NCBI GenBank assembly: GCA_033344775.1 | Contig: JAWPMT010000005.1 | Location: 2,673,001 to 2,737,000, forward strand | Reading direction: 5' to 3' | From: Cytophagales bacterium | GTDB taxonomy: Bacteria > Bacteroidota > Bacteroidia > Cytophagales > Cyclobacteriaceae | Length of the DNA: 64,000 nucleotides | In this document: in pieces, positions 45,655-53,631 of the stretch | Position numbering within the stretch: position 1 is the stretch's first letter | Layout: each line of letters opens with the position of its first letter | Position numbers and translations under genes: made by a program | Notes under the pieces: model-generated | Seen by the model: only the letters and a program-made list of their open reading frames with translations | What the model was told of the DNA's origin: nothing | The model's database searches: none

Positions 45655-46272
45655 TTATTTTGAGGCCAATATGTCAATCATCTGAATGGCTTGTTGACCA
45701 AACCCTTCTAAAATTTCAGGCGCACTTTTCATCAAGGCAGCTGCCACTTTTCCATTTAGGTGGGCGTTCCTGCCTTCATCTGCCGCAAAAGTGTCGAATA
45801 TGGCATAGGTATCATTGTTAAGCTGCATTGCATACCAGGATAGGGTATTAGTTTCGTCATTCACTAACTCTTCTCCCGCTAAAAGGAACTTCTCCACCTC
45901 CTGAGTTTTACCCTTCCTGGCTTTCATGATGACTAACAACCCTTTATTTTCACCTTCTTTAGAAAGCTTGGTTGCGAGTAAGTTTGCAGGCTGAATCCTT
46001 ACACTAACTTCAAAATCAACTAGTAAGTCATCCGCATTTGCCAAAAGAGCTTTCGCTACTTCTCCTTCCAAATGTGCTTGTCTTCCCTCATTCGTACTAA
46101 AGGTGTCAAATATTCCAAATTCATTTTCATCAACCTGAAAGGCATACCACGATTGTGTGTCTGGTTCCTTTTGTACTAAAGGAAGACCGCCAAGTAAAAA
46201 GTCTCTCACCGCTTGTTCTTTACCTGGCTTTGCTTTCATTTTGACCAGTAAGCCAAATCTTTCATTATCCAT
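45655..46272 (-). CDS. Tandem antibiotic-biosynthesis-monooxygenase (ABM) domain protein
   Basis: About 205 residues from the start at 46272 (MDNERFGLL) contain two similar ABM-like ferredoxin-fold repeats. In repeat 1, LLVKMKAKPGKEQAVRDFL is followed by SWYAFQVDENEFGIFDTF and EGRQAHLEGEVAKALL. Repeat 2 is LLVIMKARKGKTQEVEKFL, SWYAMQLNNDTYAIFDTF and EGRNAHLNGKVAAALM. ABM domains act as small oxygenases or heme or quinol binding dimers; a tandem copy forms the dimer in one chain. Substrate unknown. The frame is open to 46398 upstream but without family resemblance. Confidence 0.85.
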   Translation of the reverse strand: MDNERFGLLVKMKAKPGKEQAVRDFLLGGLPLVQKEPDTQSWYAFQVDENEFGIFDTFSTNEGRQAHLEGEVAKALLANADDLLVDFEVSVRIQPANLLATKLSKEGENKGLLVIMKARKGKTQEVEKFLLAGEELVNDETNTLSWYAMQLNNDTYAIFDTFAADEGRNAHLNGKVAAALMKSAPEILEGFGQQAIQMIDILASK

Positions 46273-46538
46273 GTTTTTCCACTTTTTTGTTTGAGATTGA
46301 ATAAATCTGAGTTGAAAACCACGGAAGCGCGTGCCGCTAAGAATATCTCTTTCAAAATCCAGCTTGCTATTATCTTCATAAATTTTCAACTGATGCAATA
46401 TTCTGAAAGAACTGAGGCCATCGGAATGGATAATTGGAACTAAGGCATGGACATTTTTCCCCTATGGAAGAGACTATTTATCGATTGATAATCACCTAAC
46501 TCGGTGGACTTTGAAACAAGGCTTTGTGCAGCAACTGA

Positions 46539-46997
46539 TCACTTCTTCCTAAATTTCTTATTAATCATTTTCTTCTTCCATTCCTCTCCAAAGAACCCGA
46601 ACGCTTCATAGTAATACGCTGCTAATATGACTCCCCAGAAGAACGCATAAGCGAAAAAAGAACCCCAGTTTGACGAATCTTTGATCGCGTTGAACATGAC
46701 AAGTCCTAAGTTGAATAAGGCCAATGCAATAAGTCCGTACATCCCTTTAATTTTTTCAATATATGCTTCTTCTTTTCTAACCTGTTCCATTTCTGCTTTC
46801 TTGTCAGAATCGACAATATCAGTCTCAAAAACTGCGGCTAAAGCTTTCAAAGACTCCAACCCGGCATTTTCTCCATTTTCGATGCGCTGTATTGTCCGGA
46901 TGCTTAACCCGCTCATCTCCGCTAGCTGCTCTTGCGACCAATGACGGTTCAGTCGCATTTCTTTAATTTCTCTGAGATTAATTGTATCAGGATTCAT
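46539..46997 (-). CDS. XRE-type HTH regulator with 2TM domain
   Basis: The 152-residue protein has an N-terminal Cro/C1-type HTH (LNRHWSQEQLAEMSGLSIRT, then IQRIENGENAGLESLKALA). A linker and two transmembrane helices follow (GLIALALFNLGLVMF and SFFAYAFFWGVILAAYY), the 2TM module often attached to such regulators in Bacteroidota. It is probably a membrane-tethered repressor; the signal is unknown. The 266-base gaps on both sides hold no genes that I can see. Confidence 0.88.
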   Translation of the reverse strand: MNPDTINLREIKEMRLNRHWSQEQLAEMSGLSIRTIQRIENGENAGLESLKALAAVFETDIVDSDKKAEMEQVRKEEAYIEKIKGMYGLIALALFNLGLVMFNAIKDSSNWGSFFAYAFFWGVILAAYYYEAFGFFGEEWKKKMINKKFRKK

Positions 46998-47215
46998 GTT
47001 TCGAATAATTATGGAGCAAAAGTATATAGCAAGGTTTCACTGGACTGAAAATACCCCAGACAGGAACATGACAGCTATACGACAGGAGGCTGACAGCAAT
47101 TATTGAAGGCTTTCAGAGATGTTTATGTGAATACTTAGTCGACGTGTGAGTCATCTCAAACGTCTTTTCTTCCGAAAGTTTGTGACGATACAAATAAGAG
47201 CTAAAAATCCGTGAG

Positions 47216-47247
47216 ATTCCGGTACTCCACTACGTTACAACCGGAAT
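47216..47247. repeat. Short palindrome of the GGAATGAC family
   Basis: ATTCCGGT (47216-47223) pairs with ACCGGAAT (47240-47247) and is followed by GACGGT. It lies just past the stop of the omega-amidase gene, within a 266-base gap, and resembles the repeats at 9621, 50217 and 53427. It could serve as a minus-strand 3' hairpin. Confidence 0.55.
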
Positions 47248-47263
47248 GACGGTAAAAACTAAA

Positions 47264-48064
47264 TCAGCTCAATGTAAATGCATCCCCATCCTTCTGGAAA
47301 GGAAACTGCTCACGGTAAGTATTCAATTCGGATCGTTTCAACTGGACTAATCCTATTTGCTCGGTATCCTGCATAAAGCTCAGGGCATTGCCGAGATAGT
47401 CATAGATGGCCGAGTGGCCGTTGTAATCCTTGCCGTACCCATCTTGTCCAACACGGTTCACTCCGATGCTGTAAACGTAATTTTCAATGGCTCTTGCCTT
47501 TAATAACGCGTCCCAGGATTGCACGCGGGGCGTAGGCCAATTCGCGGAATAGATGATCACATCGTATTCGTATAGCTGCTCTTCCGTACCACGGCTTCTG
47601 GACCAAACGGGGAAACGCAGGTCATAACAGATCTGAGGCAGGCATTTCCAACCCTTCACTTCAAAGATCGTGCGATCAGTTCCAGGAGAGAAAGATCCAT
47701 CTTCACCAGCCAGGGTAAACAAATGCACTTTATCATAATGTTGGAAAGAACCATCAGGATGAGCAATGATCATCCGGTTGAAGTAGTTGCCTGATATATT
47801 GATGATGGCACTGCCCATCATAACAGCTTCCGTTTGTTTGGCCATTTGTGCCAGCCAGCGGTAGGTTTTGCTGTTCACGACTTCCGCCACTTCTTCGGGT
47901 TCCATCGTGAAACCCGTGGTGAACATTTCCGGCAATATGATCAGGTCTTGTTTCTCGGAAATACTCCAGATCTTTTCTTCAAAGGCAGCAAGATTGGCAT
48001 CTATAGAGCGCCAGTGCAGGTCAGCCTGGATCAACGCAACGTTCAGGGTTTCTGCAGGTGTCAT
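47264..48064 (-). CDS. Omega-amidase (nitrilase superfamily, YafV/NIT2-like)
   Basis: This 266-residue carbon-nitrogen hydrolase has the catalytic triad Glu in LPEMFTTGF, Lys in YDKVHLFT and Cys in QICYDLRFP. The YafV/NIT2 branch hydrolyses alpha-ketoglutaramate or alpha-keto-methiobutyrate-linked amides. The gene overlaps the aminotransferase gene by four bases. The pair makes sense as glutamine transaminase plus omega-amidase, which uses glutamine to salvage methionine from its keto acid irreversibly. Confidence 0.9.
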   Translation of the reverse strand: MTPAETLNVALIQADLHWRSIDANLAAFEEKIWSISEKQDLIILPEMFTTGFTMEPEEVAEVVNSKTYRWLAQMAKQTEAVMMGSAIINISGNYFNRMIIAHPDGSFQHYDKVHLFTLAGEDGSFSPGTDRTIFEVKGWKCLPQICYDLRFPVWSRSRGTEEQLYEYDVIIYSANWPTPRVQSWDALLKARAIENYVYSIGVNRVGQDGYGKDYNGHSAIYDYLGNALSFMQDTEQIGLVQLKRSELNTYREQFPFQKDGDAFTLS

Positions 48065-49203
48065 AGTTCATTCAGGATTTTGGCTGCGGCCAATAGGGTA
48101 CTGTCATCCTTGGCAAAGCAGAACCGTAACAACTGATTGTCATGTCCATCGTGATTGAAGACGGACACGGGAATAGAAGCCAGACCATTCTCTTTGGTCA
48201 TCTGCTCACACATGTCCCTATCACCCAAATCGTTGATTTCGGAATATTCAAGCAACTGAAAATAGGTCCCCGAGCTTGTAATGGCTTTGAATCGGCTGGC
48301 TTTCACCGCATTCACGAAAACATCACGTTTTTCTTCAAAAAAGCCCGCCAGGTTTTCATAGTGCGCTGGATCTTCAATGAAATCTGCCAGAGCAAATTGA
48401 ATCGGCGTATTCACCGTAAAGGTCACAAACTGCCGTACTCTTCTAATTTCTTGTGTGATCGCTTCGGAAGCGATGGTATAACCACTTTTCCAACCCGTAG
48501 CATGAAAGGTCTTTCCGAAGGAAAAAACAGCTACACTTCGATCTTTCAGGTCTTCGATCTGTAAAGCACTTGTATGCCGAATGTCATCGAAAACCATGTT
48601 ATGATAAACCTCATCACTGATCACAATCAGGTCTTTTTCAGCAGCAATCCTACCCAATTCAATCAGGTCTTCTTTTTTCAGGATACTCCCAGTCGGATTG
48701 TGGGGATTATTGATGATGATGGCTTTGGTCTTGACATTGATGGCATCCGCAAGATCGGCCCAGGGAATTCCGAAAGATGGATACTCCAGGTTCAAATGAA
48801 CTGGAACACCACCGCATAAGCGAATAGCAGGATCATAACTATCGTAAGCAGGATCGAAAAGGATCACTTCATCTCCACGCTCCACCAATGCCGTAATGGT
48901 CGCAAATAAACCTTCTGTAGCCCCGGTTGTGATAGTGATCTCATCTTCGGGATCAGGAGTCACGCCATATAGGCGATTCGTCATTTCCGAAATGGCCTTT
49001 TTCAACCTTGGCACTCCGTTGCCCGGCGCATATTGATTGAGCCCTTTCTGCATGTAATGATGCGCCCGGTCAATCAATTCAGGGTGTACTGGAAAGTCAG
49101 GGAAACCCTGCGACAGATTAATGGCTTCATGATCTGCCGCCATGCGAGACATTACCGAAAAGATCGAAGTGCCTACATCCGGCAGTTTAGAGTTGACGAT
49201 CAT
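48061..49203 (-). CDS. Methionine/glutamine aminotransferase (YbdL/KAT-like, class I PLP)
   Basis: The 380-residue PLP enzyme has INLSQGFPDFPVHPEL at the N-terminus, the NNPHNPTG substrate block, SDEVYHNMVF, and the catalytic lysine in SFGKTFHATGWKSGY. This profile matches methionine aminotransferase YbdL and kynurenine/glutamine transaminase. It overlaps def upstream and the omega-amidase downstream by four bases each. Confidence 0.9.
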   Translation of the reverse strand: MIVNSKLPDVGTSIFSVMSRMAADHEAINLSQGFPDFPVHPELIDRAHHYMQKGLNQYAPGNGVPRLKKAISEMTNRLYGVTPDPEDEITITTGATEGLFATITALVERGDEVILFDPAYDSYDPAIRLCGGVPVHLNLEYPSFGIPWADLADAINVKTKAIIINNPHNPTGSILKKEDLIELGRIAAEKDLIVISDEVYHNMVFDDIRHTSALQIEDLKDRSVAVFSFGKTFHATGWKSGYTIASEAITQEIRRVRQFVTFTVNTPIQFALADFIEDPAHYENLAGFFEEKRDVFVNAVKASRFKAITSSGTYFQLLEYSEINDLGDRDMCEQMTKENGLASIPVSVFNHDGHDNQLLRFCFAKDDSTLLAAAKILNEL

Positions 49204-49754
49204 TTGGGTATTCGCACACGATAGTCTGCATCTACTTTTCCTTTACTGATATTGGCCAGACGGCCTTTCAGCAGGCGTTTCTTCAGTGGAGACAGGTATT
49301 CGGTAAAGAGTTTACCCTCGATGTGGTCGTATTCGTGCTGGATAATTCGCGCCTGAATGTCGGTAAAGGTTTCTTCATGCTCTACCAGATCTTCATCGAG
49401 GTAGTTGATAGTCACTGTCTCCTGTCTGGAGACATCTTCCCGGATGCCCGGAATGCTCAGACAGCCTTCTTCGAACGCCCATTCTTCGCCATCTTCTTCC
49501 ACGATCTCCGGATTGATGAATGCTTTCTTCAAACCTTTGCCATCGCCTTCTTCCTCTTCCTCCATCGGCGTGCTGTCAATCACAAACACCCGGATGCTCT
49601 TCCCAATCTGGGGAGCTGCCAATCCCACGCCACCAGCAGCGTACATGGTTTCGAACATGTCCTCAACAAACTCCTTTACATTGAAATCCTCGGGAATGTC
49701 TTTGGCTTTCTGCTTCAACACCGGGTCACCGTATAATACGATCGGGTAAATCAT
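49200..49754 (-). CDS. def: Peptide deformylase
   Basis: Peptide deformylase removes the formyl group from new proteins. The 184-residue protein has all three motifs: GVGLAAPQIG, EGCLSIPGI, and QHEYDHIEGKLF, whose His and Cys residues hold the metal. Length is typical. A stretch of acidic residues (EEEEEGDG, about 85-92) is an insert seen in Bacteroidota homologues. It is coupled by four-base overlaps to ruvX and the aminotransferase gene. Confidence 0.96.
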   Translation of the reverse strand: MIYPIVLYGDPVLKQKAKDIPEDFNVKEFVEDMFETMYAAGGVGLAAPQIGKSIRVFVIDSTPMEEEEEGDGKGLKKAFINPEIVEEDGEEWAFEEGCLSIPGIREDVSRQETVTINYLDEDLVEHEETFTDIQARIIQHEYDHIEGKLFTEYLSPLKKRLLKGRLANISKGKVDADYRVRIPK

Positions 49755-50164
49755 ATGCTATTTTCTAAATACGCTTTCAAAATTAAGGTCGCGCTGACCT
49801 GATCCACATTCAATTTCTCTCGACGCTGCTTTTTCTTTGTGCCAGCGGCAATCATGCTTTGCACCGCCATCTTGGAAGTGGACCATTCGTCCTGCAAAAC
49901 TAACGGGACTTTGGGGAATAATTTTCGGAACCTATTGGCGAAGGCTTCTACCAGCGGGGTATTGTTGGTCGGCTGGTCATCATCATCCAAAGGATAACCC
50001 AGCACTACTTTTTCCACTTCTTCTTGTTCGAGGTACTTATTGAGGTAGACTTCCAAGTCATGCGTGTGCACGCCTTCCAAGGGGGAAGCAATGATCTGCA
50101 GAGGATCAGTCACTGCTAAACCGGTTCGTTTAGCACCGTAATCAATGGCGAGTATGCGTGGCAT
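49751..50164 (-). CDS. ruvX: Putative pre-16S rRNA nuclease / Holliday junction resolvase-like
   Basis: This 137-residue RNase H-fold protein of the YqgF/RuvX family has ILAIDYGAKRTGLAV with the first catalytic Asp, LGYPLDDDDQPTNN, LQDEWSTS and VDQVSATLIL with the last Asp. Members process 16S rRNA ends and resolve branched DNA in vitro. It is the first gene of a four-gene operon of overlapping genes. Confidence 0.94.
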   Translation of the reverse strand: MPRILAIDYGAKRTGLAVTDPLQIIASPLEGVHTHDLEVYLNKYLEQEEVEKVVLGYPLDDDDQPTNNTPLVEAFANRFRKLFPKVPLVLQDEWSTSKMAVQSMIAAGTKKKQRREKLNVDQVSATLILKAYLENSI

Positions 50165-50216
50165 GGGGCAAAGGTAGTATTCCTTGGTTGATCGTCGATC
50201 ACTTCGAAATCTTCAT

Positions 50217-50304
50217 CAACAAAACCAGATTCCACTACGATTGCAATTGGAATGAATCGGATATTGAGATTTTATTAGCAATCCGTGGAATGACGGTTTT
50301 GTTG
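50217..50304. repeat. Inverted repeat in the ruvX/pagL-like intergenic region
   Basis: CAACAAAACC (50217-50226) pairs with GGTTTTGTTG (50295-50304). Inside lie a smaller palindrome (ATTCCA at 50229, TGGAAT at 50248) and GGAATGACGG at 50288. It occupies most of the 199-base gap between divergent genes and belongs to the same loose family as 47216 and 9621. Confidence 0.55.
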
Positions 50305-50363
50305 TAGAGTTACTTTTCTATCAATACCTATCATTGCATTTTTGCCGCTTCTTGAAACAGTCC

Positions 50364-51596
50364 ATGAGCGCGTTGAGAAATTCATTGCTTTTCCTTACTT
50401 GTTTTTTCCTGCTTGGGTGGAGTACTGTCTGGGCTCAAAAGAACGCTGCAGGTTCCAAAAAATTCAGTTCCTGGTATGTAGAACCAGAGGTCATGGCGGG
50501 GTTCAATGTGAAGAACTGGTCCAGGTTTCCTGATTATACGGTCCGAACAGGCTATCAGGTTTCCATCGGAAAAGTCCATCAGGACACAAGTGTGCACTGG
50601 CATGGATACTACCGTTTCCCTAATCTTGGTATCTCATTGATGTATTCGGACCCGGGGAGTCCGGTGCTGGGTGACGAAATCAGTGTGGTCCCTTACTTCA
50701 TGGTCAATTTGAGCCGGGAGAAAGCCAGGTCTTTCTACCTCAAGGTTGGAATGGGCGGAAGCTACGTGACCAATTCCTTTGATTCATTACAAAACCCGGG
50801 TAACGAAATTGTTGGTGCACCCTGGAACTGGCAATTCCAACTGTTCATGTACCGGACCCTCTGGCTGTCCAATAAATGGCATGTAAGAATTGGTGGGGGT
50901 TATGTCCATACTTCTAACAGCCACACGGAACTTCCAAATTTCGGACTGAATTCTGGGATGTTCACACTCGCTTTTCAGCGTAATCAACATGAATTGGTAG
51001 ATGCGCGTAAATCAGGTTGGGCTTTTCGACCCGATCGAAGACAACAATACTTCTGGCAGGTCATTCCGGGGTTAGGATTCCATGAATTAGGAGGAACCCG
51101 AAGACCAATCGATACCCCAAATAAATTGATTGCTTCGCTCGCCATAGAAACGGGCATCATCTTCAAGCAGCATTTCAAAGTAAAAACCGGATTTACTTAT
51201 CGCTATTATGATTCGTTCAGGGATGATATCATTAACAGAGAACTCGCTCAATACGAAGACCAACCTATATGGAATGCTTCTCATCTTTACTGGACATTAG
51301 GAATGGAATATCTACTTGGGCATTTCAGTTTTGAGATACAGAGTGGCATCACGATCCATAAACCTTATTTCGATCTGTGGTACTTCGAAACAGCTGGCAC
51401 GAACAAGGTCGATAAATTCAGAAACAAGTTCTTTCCCAATAGAATTGGGGGGAATGTCTATTTATTGAACACAAACAAGAACCCTCCACAGAATGTCTTT
51501 TTCGGAGTGCACGTCAATGCGAATTGGGGCACTGCTGACTTTCATGGGTTTACGCTGGGGTATGTGCGGAGGTGGTCTTCGACAGCCTCAGACTGA
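50364..51596 (+). CDS. PagL-like acyloxyacyl hydrolase (lipid A 3-O-deacylase)
   Basis: A protein of about 410 residues with a signal peptide (MSALRNSLLFLTC to TVWAQ); an ATG ten codons upstream is less likely. The C-terminal family motif of lipid A deacylases appears as YVHTSNSHTELPNFGLN (near residue 190), with the His and Ser of the catalytic set. It predicts an outer-membrane beta barrel, with many amphipathic strands such as FYLKVGMGGSYV. It would trim lipid A in the outer leaflet. The stop codon lies inside the left arm of a strong hairpin. Confidence 0.82.
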   Translation: MSALRNSLLFLTCFFLLGWSTVWAQKNAAGSKKFSSWYVEPEVMAGFNVKNWSRFPDYTVRTGYQVSIGKVHQDTSVHWHGYYRFPNLGISLMYSDPGSPVLGDEISVVPYFMVNLSREKARSFYLKVGMGGSYVTNSFDSLQNPGNEIVGAPWNWQFQLFMYRTLWLSNKWHVRIGGGYVHTSNSHTELPNFGLNSGMFTLAFQRNQHELVDARKSGWAFRPDRRQQYFWQVIPGLGFHELGGTRRPIDTPNKLIASLAIETGIIFKQHFKVKTGFTYRYYDSFRDDIINRELAQYEDQPIWNASHLYWTLGMEYLLGHFSFEIQSGITIHKPYFDLWYFETAGTNKVDKFRNKFFPNRIGGNVYLLNTNKNPPQNVFFGVHVNANWGTADFHGFTLGYVRRWSSTASD

Positions 51597-51640
51597 AACC
51601 TTCTTAGCTCAATCTTTGTCAGTCTGAGGCTCTCGAAGAC
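51575..51640. terminator. 22-bp inverted repeat at the PagL-like 3' end
   Basis: Arms at 51575-51596 and 51619-51640 pair over 22 bases with one mismatch (GTCTTCGA-x-AGCCTCAGA is the left core); the loop is 22 bases. The left arm includes the last seven codons of the PagL-like gene. It lies between convergent genes and could stop transcription from both sides, although T runs are weak. The sequence type also occurs as a dispersed repeat in related genomes, by my recollection. Confidence 0.6.
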
Positions 51641-51655
51641 TAGACAAAGTAGGCT

Positions 51656-51961
51656 TTATATCCCTTTTAATTTATCCGGATTTTGAGCCGTATGGAAAAT
51701 TCTTGAGATAGTTATTCTATTCTGTGTTAACCGATATATGATTTTGTAGCTCCAGGCTACAAGATATCTGTACTCAGATTTCTTATGTTGGAGGAGTGGT
51801 TCTCGTTGGCCTAATTCAGGAAAGTCCTCGAGGTGCTCAACCTTCTCAATAATTTTGGTCCCCACTATTTTGGCATAGGCGCTTCCACGCTCTGAGGAGA
51901 TGTATTTTACAATTCTTTCGAGTTGATCAAGAGCAGTCTTGGTCCAAACTACCTTACCCAT
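51656..51961 (-). CDS. RelE/ParE family toxin
   Basis: The 101-residue protein fits the ParE/RelE fold: VVWTKTALDQLERIVKYIS, then FPELGQREPLL and EYRYLVAWSYKIIYRLT, and the C-terminal IFHTAQNPDKLKG. ParE members inhibit gyrase and RelE members cut mRNA on the ribosome; I cannot tell which. Its start overlaps the antitoxin gene by 13 bases, the usual coupling. Confidence 0.9.
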   Translation of the reverse strand: MGKVVWTKTALDQLERIVKYISSERGSAYAKIVGTKIIEKVEHLEDFPELGQREPLLQHKKSEYRYLVAWSYKIIYRLTQNRITISRIFHTAQNPDKLKGI

Positions 51962-52134
51962 TCCTTGAGACGATCCTTCACCTCTGCAGTAGTAAATACT
52001 CGCCCCGCTTTTTCATCTTTTTCAGACTTCTCAATATCGGATAGCAAAGCAAGTTGCTCATACACATCTTCTAAAGTAGAATCTGAGGTGAGTTGATTGG
52101 CAATTGTGTTTAGATGTTCTTTGAGTCTATCCAT
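51949..52134 (-). CDS. Antitoxin of the ParE-type toxin
   Basis: The 61-residue acidic, helical protein has YEQLALLSDIEKSEKDEKAG followed by FTTAEVKDRLKEW, the short C-terminal block usual in Bacteroidota antitoxins of ParE-type toxins. It precedes and overlaps the toxin gene. A short C-terminal helix probably wraps the toxin. Confidence 0.85.
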   Translation of the reverse strand: MDRLKEHLNTIANQLTSDSTLEDVYEQLALLSDIEKSEKDEKAGRVFTTAEVKDRLKEWVR

Positions 52135-52274
52135 TCATTCAAATTTACAGATTCTATCAATAGATAGCTATGTCAATCTAAAACGATCTCTTGCGGAAGA
52201 TCGACTAAAGAAAAATCTGCAATCTATGCACCCTGGGGCACTCGCCAGCAGATCGGCTAGGTAGAAAAGGTGCC

Positions 52275-53168
52275 TTAAGACCCCCTAAATGCCTCCACTT
52301 GCTGGAAACCTTTGAACCAAATCGGAAAGGAAGCGCCTACTTCAAACTGAGAGACAAATCCACCGGAGCCCTCGGTATAGGTAATGGTTCCAAGGCCAAC
52401 TCTATAAGTTCGTGATCTTGGATCCTTAGCTAAAAGATTGGCCTGCCACTGCACACCATCATCCCCTCTTTTTTCTCCTCTGAGAGCAGTTAGTCCTGTA
52501 CTCGCTCCCCAGGCCCAATTAGAGGAAGTCGAAAGGAGGTATTCAATGGAAGGGGATACTTTTAAGATATGATTCTGACGAGGTAGTTCATCGTCCTGCC
52601 ATCCGCCCACACCGACAAAAGTCCTGGCCACTAGCGTCCCTCGCCATAAAGACCATTTCCCTGTAAACCCGACCAGTCCCATCATCTTGATGGTGTCTGT
52701 AAATTGTCGATTGGCCCGACTGGTTGGTGCAGTATGCATTTCTCCAATTAACAACAGGTTGTATTTACCATCCGCCCACCGATCGAAGAAGCCCTGAAAA
52801 GCATTGATGGTGAAAATAAAATCAAGGTCTCCCCATTCCGATCCTTCGGCTTCCATGCCTTGCGCCAGCCGCCTGTTCGGGTCTACGTTGAACCGATGCC
52901 AGGGAAAACGTACTGAAAGACCATTTCCCGCACCAATCGGAATGTCCGCACGGAAATACTGGGTGAAGTATTCGTTGGACACCCCATCAAATGATGCCCT
53001 CGAAAACGTGCTGAAAGTAAGCTGATCATAGCCTGAAGTCACTGTCGGAATACGCCAAAAACTGTCAAAAGCTACAGGTCCATATCCAGAAAAGGACAAG
53101 GCGCCATTTTGAGCCTCAGCCTGGGTGATAAGAAGAACAATGATGAGAACCGAAAAAATACTTTTCAT
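52275..53168 (-). CDS. Hypothetical secreted or outer-membrane protein
   Basis: The 297-residue protein has a signal peptide (LIIVLLITQAEAQ) and a mature part of alternating strands with aromatic ends: TFSTFSRASFDGVS, YFRADIPIGAGNGLSVRFP, WRGTLVARTFVGVGGW. This suggests an outer-membrane barrel. No family was recognised. The 463-base gap upstream (53169-53631) holds no gene that I can support. Confidence 0.65.
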   Translation of the reverse strand: MKSIFSVLIIVLLITQAEAQNGALSFSGYGPVAFDSFWRIPTVTSGYDQLTFSTFSRASFDGVSNEYFTQYFRADIPIGAGNGLSVRFPWHRFNVDPNRRLAQGMEAEGSEWGDLDFIFTINAFQGFFDRWADGKYNLLLIGEMHTAPTSRANRQFTDTIKMMGLVGFTGKWSLWRGTLVARTFVGVGGWQDDELPRQNHILKVSPSIEYLLSTSSNWAWGASTGLTALRGEKRGDDGVQWQANLLAKDPRSRTYRVGLGTITYTEGSGGFVSQFEVGASFPIWFKGFQQVEAFRGS

Positions 53169-53631
53169 ATGGGTTGGTTAGGGTCAACTGAAAAACGCTG
53201 ATCGTAACAGAATCTTCTATAGATCGGTGAATTCTTTTCAGAAGGCACTAGTTAGAACAAAACTATCAAGAATATATAGCGGACAAGCATGAAGAGGACT
53301 ATCAACCGCTGAAGTTGTTAGATCTAATTTGTCAGATCCACTGTTACCACCGGCGTGGATTGCTTTACTTCCATAGAGCCATACCTCAATACCATAAAGC
53401 TAAGGCTGAAATTTCTATTCACAACAGTCATTCCGTGGGTGGAATCTATGCAAATCAGTGATCAGCCTATCAATTTGAGCAAAGACTTCCAAAGGCCGTA
53501 CGCGGAAGCGGAGTGACCTTCTCTTTATGGTATTGAGGGACTGCCCTGTACCTCGGTAAATACAACTGATTTTCTAAAGTGCCAAAGTAGAATTAGATTG
53601 ACCCTTCATTCCAAATCGAGCGCTTTAGGGC
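53169..53631. other. 463-base intergenic region without a gene
   Basis: Both strands lack a supportable reading frame. The only notable sequence is a small palindromic copy, GTCATTCC-GTGGGT-GGAATC at 53427-53446, of the family seen at 9621, 47216 and 50217. The region separates divergent genes and so should hold both promoters; none could be assigned with confidence. Confidence 0.6.
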
